Shown: positions 1-5,177 of the stretch, in pieces | Numbering within the stretch: the first letter of the stretch is position 1 | Layout: each line of letters opens with the position of its first letter | Source of the DNA: an uncultured Treponema sp. | GTDB lineage: Bacteria; Spirochaetota; Spirochaetia; Treponematales; Treponemataceae | Length of the DNA stretch: 5,177 bases | Direction of reading: 5' to 3' | Assembly (NCBI RefSeq): GCF_938029485.1 | Contig: NZ_CALHGC010000016.1 | Span: forward strand, 1-5,177 | Notes under the pieces: generated by a model | The model's input: only the letters and a program-made list of their open reading frames with translations | Told to the model about the DNA's origin: nothing | Databases searched by the model: none | Made by a program: the position numbers and the translations under genes

Positions 1-1
1 C

Positions 2-40
2 GGCGGCAATAATGCCTGTCTTATCATAGGTCGAAATTGA
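2..40 (+). CDS. C-terminal tail of a beta-ketoacyl-ACP synthase (ApeO-like), 5' truncated
   Basis: The frame open from base 2 encodes GGNNACLIIGRN and stops with TGA at 38-40. The pattern GGNNAxLII resembles the conserved C-terminal strand of thiolase-fold ketosynthases; the complete synthase at 1317-2543 ends in the comparable FGGVNTSLIF. The active site and almost all of the protein lie outside the window, so activity cannot be judged. A ketosynthase directly before a hotdog dehydratase, a ketoreductase and a second ketosynthase is the apeO-P-Q-R order of aryl polyene loci, which is the main support for the call. The stop is 45 bases before the next start, consistent with one transcript. 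The call rests on twelve residues plus context and could be any KAS I/II-type enzyme or a chain-length factor. Confidence 0.6.
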   Translation, partial: GGNNACLIIGRN

Positions 41-73
41 AAAACATCGGGATATTAAACTCACCGCACAAAT

Positions 74-81
74 AAGGAAAG
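74..81 (+). promoter_or_regulatory. Ribosome binding site of the ApeP-like gene
   Basis: AAGGAAAG lies just upstream of ATG 86, with 7 bases between the AGGA core and the start codon. It is one of the better-placed Shine-Dalgarno sequences in the window and supports the start at 86. No convincing -35/-10 pair is visible between the previous stop and this site. Confidence 0.55.
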
Positions 82-85
82 AAGT

Positions 86-553
86 ATGGAATGCTATCTT
101 AAAAAAAATAATTTAGGGTGTCTCAAAGATTATATAAAACATACGAAAGATTGGTCGGTACTTGACGGTGTTCTTTCATTTGATTTCAATAAAAAAGAAA
201 TAACCTGTTTTGCAACCGTCGACGCTGAATCCGTTTTTTACGAAAGTGAATATGACGGCATTTATTCGTACACAGGCTTTGAATTTATTGCTCAGACCTG
301 CGGTGTGTATTATGGCCTTGAAGCTCGTTTAATACACAAGCGGCCGCCAAGATTCGGTTTTATTTTACGGGTAAACAATCTTGAGTGCACCGAGATGATT
401 ATTCCTGCCGGAAAAAAACCAGTGGTTCATGCAAAGGAAAGTCTCAGGGACGGGGCGTTCGCCTATTTTGACGGTGAAGTGTATGTTGATGACCGGCTGA
501 TTGTAAAAGCAACGCTTATGCTGATGGAATCGGATTCGGAATTAAATATTTGA
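86..553 (+). CDS. Hotdog-fold 3-hydroxyacyl-ACP dehydratase, ApeP-like
   Basis: This 155-residue protein has the size of a single hotdog domain. It probably removes water from an ACP-bound 3-hydroxyacyl chain in the cytoplasm, giving the trans double bond kept in a polyene. Visible landmarks are His19 in IKHT followed by the VLDGVLSFD strand (residues 25-33), the central helix GFEFIAQTCG at 64-73 with Glu66, the RFGFIL strand at 89-94, and the IPAG turn at 106-109. These fit the ApeP-type pattern I recall, in which an N-terminal PH motif and an IExMAQ helix are followed by GFLLG. The FabZ-type GHFPxxPxxPG loop is absent, so it is not an ordinary housekeeping FabZ. The start at 86 has a good ribosome binding site. 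The gene ends 32 bases before the preferred reductase start. The exact function (active dehydratase or structural partner of an ApeI-like one) is inferred. Confidence 0.75.
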   Translation: MECYLKKNNLGCLKDYIKHTKDWSVLDGVLSFDFNKKEITCFATVDAESVFYESEYDGIYSYTGFEFIAQTCGVYYGLEARLIHKRPPRFGFILRVNNLECTEMIIPAGKKPVVHAKESLRDGAFAYFDGEVYVDDRLIVKATLMLMESDSELNI

Positions 554-585
554 TCAGCGGGGCATAAAGGATAATGGAAGGCGCT

Positions 586-1320
586 ATGGATAAAAAAGAA
601 AAACGGATATTGATTACAGGAGCCTCTCGAGGAATCGGTAATGCTATTGCGCATACGTTAATAGAAGAAGGCTATTCAATCACAGCGTGCTATCATACAT
701 CAGGCGCTTTTATTGAGCCTTTGCAAAAGCTTGCCGATGCAAAAGGCGTAAACCTGCAGCTGCTGCAATTTGATGTGACGGATAGAGAAACTGCACGCCG
801 TATCTTGGAAGAAGACATTGCGGCGTATGGTGCATATTACGGTGTTGTGTGTAATGCCGGTATTACGAAAGATACTCCTTTTCCCGGAATGAGCGCCGAT
901 GATTGGGATTCCGTATTGAGGACAAATCTTGACAGTTTTTACAATATTGTCCATCCGGTTGTTATGCCGATGATTCAAGCGCGGAAGCCGGGACGGATAA
1001 TCGTTGTTTCTTCTGTTTCCGGTGTAAATGGAAATCGGGGACAAACCAATTACAGCGCATCAAAAGCAGGCTTAATCGGCGCTGCAAAATCTTTAGCGGT
1101 AGAGTTAGGTAAACGGAATATCACGGTGAATTGTATTGCACCGGGCGTCATTGAAACGGATATGGTCAGCCAAGAAATCATCGACTATGTAAAACCGATG
1201 ATTGCGCTGAAGCGGATTGGAAAACCGGAAGAGGTTGCTGCTGCGGTGTCTTTCTTTCTTTCGGAACAAGCATCGTATATTACAAAACAGGTACTTTGTG
1301 TAGACGGCGGTATGGTATGA
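586..1320 (+). CDS. fabG: 3-oxoacyl-ACP reductase (FabG / ApeQ-like, SDR family)
   Basis: A 244-residue classical short-chain dehydrogenase that should reduce 3-oxoacyl-ACP to 3-hydroxyacyl-ACP with NADPH in the cytoplasm. Counting from the Met at 586, the cofactor loop TGASRGIG is at 11-18, Asp63 and NAG (90-92) line the nucleotide site, Asn114 is in RTNLDSF, and Ser143, Tyr156 (YSASK) and Lys160 complete the catalytic tetrad. IAPGVIETDM at 184-193 and the C-terminal VDGG at 239-242 are also typical. The start is uncertain: an in-frame ATG at 574 would add MEGA, but the AAAGGA at 566-571 is only 2 bases from it. ATG 586 has GGAAGG at 576-581 and places the Rossmann motif as in FabG. The stop overlaps the next start in ATGA. 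The position between a hotdog dehydratase and a ketosynthase points to the apeQ role and not the housekeeping fabG, although sequence alone cannot separate them. Confidence 0.92.
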   Translation: MDKKEKRILITGASRGIGNAIAHTLIEEGYSITACYHTSGAFIEPLQKLADAKGVNLQLLQFDVTDRETARRILEEDIAAYGAYYGVVCNAGITKDTPFPGMSADDWDSVLRTNLDSFYNIVHPVVMPMIQARKPGRIIVVSSVSGVNGNRGQTNYSASKAGLIGAAKSLAVELGKRNITVNCIAPGVIETDMVSQEIIDYVKPMIALKRIGKPEEVAAAVSFFLSEQASYITKQVLCVDGGMV

Positions 1321-2543
1321 AAAAGAGAGTTGTCGTAACAGGCACAGGGATAATATCCCCGATAGGCGAAGATTGGGCTACGGTATATGCAGCGTTAAAG
1401 GCAAAACAAAACGCCGTTAGGGTGATGGATGAATGGGTTGCAAATCCTAAAATAAGATCGAAACTTGCAGCGCCTGCAATATTCACGGATCCGGGGTTTC
1501 CGAGAAAAACAACGCGGGGTATGGGACGGGTTGCGCTTTTGGCCGTTACGGCGGCGCATCGTGCGGTTTCTCAGGCCGGCTTATTGGGTAATCCGGTGCT
1601 ATCCGGCGGAGATTCAGGTGTTGCATGCGGTGTCTCATCGGGCAGTTATAAGGCTATCAAAGAATTGATTTCCCTTACACAGCCCGATGCACCGAATTTA
1701 CTGGATGCTACTACCTATGTGCGCTATATGCCGCAATCCGCAGCAGTGAATATTTCCCTTTTCTTTTCTCTTAAAGGACGTCTTGTTACAACCGACGTTG
1801 CCTGTGCTGCGGGGTCTTTAGCAATCGGCAGTGCGTATGAACTCATTGCTGCAGGAAAACAAACCGTAATGCTTGCAGCAGGTTCCGATGAACTCTCTCC
1901 CTTTAATACCGCTATTTTTGATACGCTTTTTGCAACCAGTTTGAAAAACGATACACCGAAAGCGACGCCTGCACCGTTTGATAAAAACCGCGATGGGCTG
2001 GTAATCGGTGAAGGAGCCGGCTGCTTGGTGCTGGAAGAATATGAGCATGCAAAGGCGCGCGGTGTCGAAATTTTAGCGGAGCTTGTAGGCTTTGCGCAAA
2101 ATTGCGACGGCAGGCATATCACGCAACCGAACCGCATCATGATGGAAGCCGTTATGAGGAGCGCTGTTGAAGATGCGGGTATCCGTCCGGAGCAAATCGG
2201 CTACGTTGACGCTCACGGTACGGCGACGGATATCGGTGATGTTGAAGAAACAAATGCCGTCTATTCGCTTTTTAAACGGCCTGTTCCAATCAGCAGCCAA
2301 AAATCGTACACGGGGCACACACTCGGTGCATGCGGCGTACTTGAATCGTTTTTTGCAATCAATATGATGAAAGAAAAATGGTTTGCACCGAACCTCAACC
2401 TTACCGAAGTTGATGACCGGCTCCCCGATCTGCAGTATATCACAGGCGACGGACTCCATTTGGATACCGAATATGTGATGAGCAACAATTTTGCTTTCGG
2501 AGGCGTCAATACGTCTCTTATTTTTAAACGCTATGACCCGTAA
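1317..2543 (+). CDS. Beta-ketoacyl-ACP synthase (FabF / ApeR-like)
   Basis: A complete 408-residue KAS I/II-type condensing enzyme (thiolase fold), which would perform decarboxylative condensation of malonyl-ACP with an acyl-enzyme. It opens with KKRVVVTGTGIISPIG. The nucleophile is Cys163 in DVACAAGS, with His300 in DAHGTAT and His334 in YTGHTLGACG, so the Cys-His-His triad is intact and this is not a chain-length factor. The C-terminal FAFGGVNTSLIF strand is present, and the length is close to FabF. ATG 1317 is chosen because it overlaps the reductase stop in ATGA and the family N-terminus begins there; an in-frame ATG at 1296 would add an unrelated MCRRRYG inside the previous gene. Translational coupling is likely. 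As the second ketosynthase of the locus it corresponds to apeR, whose exact task (initiation or elongation) I cannot tell. Confidence 0.9.
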   Translation: MKKRVVVTGTGIISPIGEDWATVYAALKAKQNAVRVMDEWVANPKIRSKLAAPAIFTDPGFPRKTTRGMGRVALLAVTAAHRAVSQAGLLGNPVLSGGDSGVACGVSSGSYKAIKELISLTQPDAPNLLDATTYVRYMPQSAAVNISLFFSLKGRLVTTDVACAAGSLAIGSAYELIAAGKQTVMLAAGSDELSPFNTAIFDTLFATSLKNDTPKATPAPFDKNRDGLVIGEGAGCLVLEEYEHAKARGVEILAELVGFAQNCDGRHITQPNRIMMEAVMRSAVEDAGIRPEQIGYVDAHGTATDIGDVEETNAVYSLFKRPVPISSQKSYTGHTLGACGVLESFFAINMMKEKWFAPNLNLTEVDDRLPDLQYITGDGLHLDTEYVMSNNFAFGGVNTSLIFKRYDP

Positions 2544-3186
2544 TAAGCTATCGGTAAAAGATTTTTATGACAACCTTGCTGCAGACTATGATGCAGAACA
2601 GGATGCTCCCAATTTCCGCTTTGTCAGAGAACCCGAAAAAAAATTGATCAAGGATTTCTTTGACAAAGAAGATTTTTCCGGAGCATCCGTTCTCGAAATC
2701 GGTGCGGGCACGGGGCGGTTTTCTCTATTATTTGCTTCTGCTTCCAAGTCTTATACTACGGTTGATCTTTCTCCTGCGATGCTGCAGCAGCTGACTCAAA
2801 AAGCGGAAAAAGCACATATTACCAATATTACCACTATTGAAGGTGATTTTTTGCAAACGCCGATTTCCGGTACCTTTGATTACATTGTCAGTTTTACTGC
2901 GATTGAATATATATTGAACAAAAAAGCATTGTTCCATAAAATGGCGCAGTTATTAAAACCGGGCGGTAAGCTCTTTATTACGACAACGCATAGGACGTTT
3001 ATCAGGTTTTGGGGATGTTTTGGAAATTATTTCCGTCAGCATATCTTTATGAATATGTATTCAAAAAGAGAAGTAAAAAAACTGTTACGGAATAATGGTC
3101 TAACTCCCGTGTTGATTGAAGATCATGTTTTAAAGCGCTTCCCCTTTAAAGGAATATTATTAGTTATCCATGCTCAAAAAGATTAA
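2533..3186 (+). CDS. Class I SAM-dependent methyltransferase
   Basis: A 217-residue soluble Rossmann-fold methyltransferase. The SAM-binding motif I is VLEIGAGTGRF at residues 53-63, the acidic end of the second strand is VDLSPAM at 77-83, Asp105 is in EGDF, the motif IV region is FDYIVSFTAIEYI at 115-127, and LLKPGGKLFITT at 140-151 is the usual post-core strand. The N-terminus VKDFYDNLAADYD is typical of the UbiE/Methyltransf_11 type. ATG 2533 is preferred because it begins MTRNKLSVKDFYD and overlaps the ketosynthase end by 11 bases; the upstream in-frame ATG at 2491 adds 14 residues read from conserved ketosynthase codons. No strong ribosome binding site is seen, so reinitiation after the previous gene is likely. 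The substrate is unknown. In an APE-type operon a methyl transfer to the aryl head group is a reasonable guess, not something the sequence shows. Confidence 0.85.
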   Translation: MTRNKLSVKDFYDNLAADYDAEQDAPNFRFVREPEKKLIKDFFDKEDFSGASVLEIGAGTGRFSLLFASASKSYTTVDLSPAMLQQLTQKAEKAHITNITTIEGDFLQTPISGTFDYIVSFTAIEYILNKKALFHKMAQLLKPGGKLFITTTHRTFIRFWGCFGNYFRQHIFMNMYSKREVKKLLRNNGLTPVLIEDHVLKRFPFKGILLVIHAQKD

Positions 3187-4336
3187 ACGCATTCTGCAAG
3201 AAAAAAAAGAACCCTTGCTCACCTTTGCGCAGGAATTTAAAGATGTAGAGCATAATTACAAAGATTTAAGCCCGAAATTTCTTTTCGGCTTATTCTTAAT
3301 TTTTATCAGTTTTGTGATAGGCTGGGGTGTTCCGCTTATTGCGCTGTGGTACGGCATTACACACAGCACGATTGCTCTTCCCGCTCTTGCCGGAACGCTT
3401 GCATACGGTATCGGCTGGGTACTTACTCCAATCGGGCTTGCGATTACAGCAAAAGATAATATTTATTACCTGCGTTATTTTACCTCAAAATTTATCCTGC
3501 GTTTATACAATCCGCTCGACTTCCCTTCCGTGATGGAAATAATAACGCCCCTGTTTATAGCGGTGCTTATTATTTTGTGGATAATTTTTAAATGGACGGC
3601 TCCGTTTCAGATTCCCTTTGTTGTACTTGTGTGTATTCACCAAATATTGCTGGTTATTTCGCTGCTGATACCGAATAGTCAGCTTTTAAGCAGAACCGCA
3701 CGCGGAAAAGATTTAGATGTATTGCAGGAACTCTATCCTGATGACGATCTTGTCCGGTTAATTTCATATTGGAAAACCTGCCGGTTTATCTTCCGTTTTG
3801 ATGACGGGGTAGACCCTGATCTTACTCCGGATATTTTACGCATATTGGAACGGGAAGGTGTCTATGCGGTGTTCGCGATAACCGGCAGGCACGCCGAGCA
3901 ATACCCCAATCTGGTGCGCGAGGTTGCAGCATACGGGCATCTTGTTATAAATCATAGTTACAGCCATCCTAATTTATTCTCTTTGCTCAGTGAAAAACGG
4001 TTGCAGGAAGAAATAGTAAAAACGAATCATATTTTGCAAAATCTGACGGGAAAACAACAGCCCCTTTTTGCGCCTCCTATCGGACACAGTAATATCTTTT
4101 TACGAAAAACACTCCATTTACAAAAAATGACGGCTTTAGGCTGGGATGTAAATTCTCATGACGTATTGCGCTTATCGGAAGCGAAAAAACAGCACTTCCT
4201 TGCTTCCCTCTTAGCGGCTCCCCAACCGGCCATCCTTCTCTTCCACGACGGTCTCTATGCTCCCGGCACACCCCATAAGGCGCAAACATTGGAACTGTTG
4301 GAAAAAGTATTTGCACTGCAAAAGCAGGAAAACTAA
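3170..4336 (+). CDS. Membrane-anchored polysaccharide deacetylase (NodB domain)
   Basis: A 388-residue protein with two parts. Residues about 37-170 hold four likely membrane segments (about 37-63, 67-94, 125-141 and 148-167). Residues about 205-385 form a NodB/CE4 domain that normally removes N- or O-acetyl groups from glycans using a metal. Visible motifs are RFDDG at 209-213 (Asp211 as likely base, Asp212 as metal ligand), NHSYSH at 261-266 (metal ligands His262 and His266), FAPPIG at 300-305, GWDVNSHD at 324-331, and LLFHDG at 356-361 with His359. The third motif lacks the usual Arg of RxPxG, having Ala301 instead. A short basic stretch precedes the first membrane segment. The start overlaps the methyltransferase end by 17 bases, so it is probably the last gene of the same transcript. 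The substrate is not evident; a cell-envelope glycan or a glycolipid carrying the polyene are both possible. Which side of the membrane the catalytic domain faces is not clear from inspection. Confidence 0.85.
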   Translation: MLKKIKRILQEKKEPLLTFAQEFKDVEHNYKDLSPKFLFGLFLIFISFVIGWGVPLIALWYGITHSTIALPALAGTLAYGIGWVLTPIGLAITAKDNIYYLRYFTSKFILRLYNPLDFPSVMEIITPLFIAVLIILWIIFKWTAPFQIPFVVLVCIHQILLVISLLIPNSQLLSRTARGKDLDVLQELYPDDDLVRLISYWKTCRFIFRFDDGVDPDLTPDILRILEREGVYAVFAITGRHAEQYPNLVREVAAYGHLVINHSYSHPNLFSLLSEKRLQEEIVKTNHILQNLTGKQQPLFAPPIGHSNIFLRKTLHLQKMTALGWDVNSHDVLRLSEAKKQHFLASLLAAPQPAILLFHDGLYAPGTPHKAQTLELLEKVFALQKQEN

Positions 4337-4439
4337 GCAACGGATCCGAATAGCGTACGAATTTACATGATCCGGCTGCTGCGGTGCACGGTGTGCGGAG
4401 GAATACACTGAACAATAAAAAAAGGAGCTTTATATTTTT
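4337..4439 (+). other. Intergenic gap between deacetylase and antiporter genes
   Basis: This is the only sizeable noncoding gap in the window. It contains a weak inverted repeat (GCAC/GTGC at 4386-4396) that is too short and lacks a T-run, so I do not call a terminator. A TTTACA at 4362-4367 could be a -35 element, but no matching -10 box is found at 16-18 bases. The gap is consistent with the end of the operon and the start of a separate transcript, but neither signal is clearly seen. Confidence 0.4.
4421..4427 (+). promoter_or_regulatory. Ribosome binding site of the NhaC-type gene
   Basis: AAAGGAG is a strong Shine-Dalgarno core, set 12 bases before ATG 4440, a little farther than usual. 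It supports translation from 4440 because no other start in that frame lies nearby. Confidence 0.6.
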
Positions 4440-4581
4440 ATGGATCATTTTGGAATGTGGGGTATCATACCGCCCGTTTTAACCATTGCGCTTGCTTTTA
4501 TCACCAAAGACGTTATCGTTTCGCTTTTTTTAGGAATTTTATCAGGCTGTGTTATCGTTGCAGGTGGAAATCCTGCAGCAG
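4440..4581 (+). pseudogene. nhaC: NhaC-type Na+/H+ antiporter, N-terminal fragment cut at the join
   Basis: The first 45-47 codons read as the start of a polytopic transporter: a first hydrophobic stretch in WGIIPPVLTIALAFIT, then KDVIVSLFLGILSG and VIVAGGNP. The pattern PPxxxIxLAFxTKxVxxSLFxGIxSG followed by AGGNP is what I recall from NhaC-family Na+/H+ antiporters (about 430-500 residues), which exchange protons for sodium across the inner membrane. After about residue 45-47 the frame becomes Arg/Gly-rich nonsense and stops at 5087, because the DNA has switched to mutY in another frame. The end given here is the last base that could belong to this gene. I see no decay in the fragment itself, so the gene is probably intact in its real genome and only looks broken here. 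The exact transporter subtype is less certain than its transporter nature. Confidence 0.6.
4570..4581. other. Chimeric junction with 12-base shared sequence
   Basis: ATCCTGCAGCAG can be read as the end of the antiporter fragment (codons for N-P-A-A, frame of 4440) and as MutY codons for I-L-Q-Q in another frame. Left of it the DNA is moderate in GC and follows the style of the polyene genes. Right of it the DNA is GC-rich with a different codon preference. Both genes are cut at the same point. This is typical of a microhomology join, either made during assembly or amplification of mixed DNA or, less likely, by real recombination. Confidence 0.75.
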
Positions 4582-5177
4582 ACGCGCATTGCGCAGGGAA
4601 CGGCCTACTGGGAACGGTTCATGGCGCAGTGGCCCTCCGTCGACGACCTGGCCGCCGCAACGGAAGACGAGGGGCTGAAGGCATGGCAGGGACTGGGCTA
4701 TTACTCCCGGGCGAGGAACCTCCATGCCGCCGCCCGGCAGGTGGTCGGGATGGGGGGCTTCCCCCGCACCTTCAAGGAACTGAAGACCCTGAAGGGCGTA
4801 GGCGACTATACGGCCGCCGCCATCGCCTCCTTCGCCTTCGGAGAACCTGTCGCGGTGGTGGACGGCAATGTCTACCGTGTCCTCTCCCGTTACTTCGGCA
4901 TCGATACCCCGATAGACTCTACACAGGGGAAGAAGGAGTTCCAGGCCATGGCGCAGTCGCTCATTCCACACGGCGAACCGGCCGACTACAACCAGGCCAT
5001 CATGGACTTCGGAGCCATACAGTGTACACCGGCATCCCCGAGGTGTACTGCCTGCCCGCTGTGCGAGACGTGCATTGCTTTCCGTGAGCACCGTACCGAG
5101 GGGCTGCCCGTGAAAAGCAAAAAGGTGAAACAGCGGGAACGCCGTTTCACCTATTTATATATAGAACATCAGGGGCA
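4570..5177 (+). CDS. mutY: A/G-specific adenine glycosylase MutY, both ends missing
   Basis: A frame open from the junction to the window end gives 202 residues of MutY, the base-excision repair enzyme that removes adenine mispaired with 8-oxoguanine. Counting from ILQQT as residue 1: GLGYYSRARNLH is at 41-52, the helix-hairpin-helix LKGVGDYTAAAI at 74-85, and the catalytic Asp98 in VVDGNVYRVL. The four cysteines of the 4Fe-4S loop are Cys152, 159, 162 and 168 (C-x6-C-x2-C-x5-C), with an extra Cys165 inside the loop. NQAIMDFGA at 141-149 is also typical. Missing are the N-terminal 35-40 residues, including the catalytic Glu just before the LQQT motif, and most of the C-terminal 8-oxoG-recognition domain, which begins near FTYLYIEHQG. 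The frame differs from the antiporter frame, so no fusion protein is made. LPVKSKK followed by FTYLYI resembles Bacteroidota MutY from recall; the source species is not determined. Confidence 0.9.
   Translation, partial: MLQQTRIAQGTAYWERFMAQWPSVDDLAAATEDEGLKAWQGLGYYSRARNLHAAARQVVGMGGFPRTFKELKTLKGVGDYTAAAIASFAFGEPVAVVDGNVYRVLSRYFGIDTPIDSTQGKKEFQAMAQSLIPHGEPADYNQAIMDFGAIQCTPASPRCTACPLCETCIAFREHRTEGLPVKSKKVKQRERRFTYLYIEHQG

Noticed and set aside
4386..4396. Inverted repeat GCAC-GGT-GTGC after the deacetylase gene, as a possible terminator.
   Set aside because: The stem is only 4 base pairs with a 3-base loop, and no T-run follows.
4573..4578. A PstI site (CTGCAG) exactly in the junction, suggesting a cloning ligation chimera.
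   Set aside because: Several other CTGCAG sites lie uncut elsewhere in the window (for example near 754, 1847, 2430 and 2780), so the coincidence has little weight compared with simple microhomology.
4564..4581. The codons V-E-I-L-Q-Q at the join could be taken as the intact MutY catalytic Glu motif.
   Set aside because: MutY has S-E-x-x-L-Q-Q-T with one more residue between Glu and LQQ; the Glu codon here belongs to the antiporter-side DNA read in another frame.
4440..5087. A 215-codon open frame that could be read as one protein with a transporter start and an Arg/Gly-rich tail.
   Set aside because: After about codon 45-47 it is only the out-of-frame reading of mutY; the tail has no family resemblance, while the MutY frame has all expected motifs.
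4552..5091. A 179-codon open frame on the minus strand.
   Set aside because: It lies antisense to the well-supported MutY frame in GC-rich DNA, where spurious long frames are common, and it shows no recognisable motif.

Overview
The window joins two unrelated pieces of DNA. Positions 1 to about 4570-4581 are moderate-GC DNA (43% by hand count over 4141-4200). This part carries the downstream end of an aryl-polyene-type (APE) or related type II polyketide/fatty-acid operon, followed by the first codons of an Na+/H+ antiporter gene. Positions from about 4570-4581 to 5177 are GC-rich DNA (70% by hand count over 4681-4740) coding for the middle of MutY, the A/G-specific adenine glycosylase. The switch falls inside a 12-base stretch that fits both genes, and the two reading frames differ. 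I read it as a chimeric join, most simply an assembly or amplification artefact in a mixed-community dataset, and not as a natural fusion gene.

Layout, all on the + strand: last 12 codons of a beta-ketoacyl-ACP synthase (2-40); hotdog-fold ApeP-like 3-hydroxyacyl-ACP dehydratase (86-553); FabG/ApeQ-like 3-oxoacyl-ACP reductase (586-1320); FabF/ApeR-like beta-ketoacyl-ACP synthase with a full Cys-His-His triad (1317-2543); class I SAM-dependent methyltransferase (2533-3186); membrane-anchored NodB-type polysaccharide deacetylase (3170-4336); a 103-base gap; truncated NhaC-type antiporter (4440 to the join); truncated MutY (from the join to the window end).

The order ketosynthase, hotdog dehydratase, ketoreductase, ketosynthase is the order I recall for the end of the APE locus (apeO-P-Q-R). 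Together these enzymes would extend, reduce and dehydrate an ACP-bound acyl chain without enoyl reduction, leaving a conjugated polyene. The methyltransferase and the deacetylase follow with overlapping ends, so they probably belong to the same transcript. The methyltransferase could modify the aryl head group, and the deacetylase could modify a glycan or lipid to which the product is attached; both roles are inferred. No promoter is visible, so transcription probably starts upstream of the window.

The host of the left part is uncertain. Its base composition and the antiporter N-terminus suggest a treponeme-like spirochaete (weak inference from recall). The MutY part looks like Bacteroidota, judging by the start of its C-terminal domain and its codon use (also inference). 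I saw no RNA genes, CRISPR arrays, insertion sequences or clear terminators.
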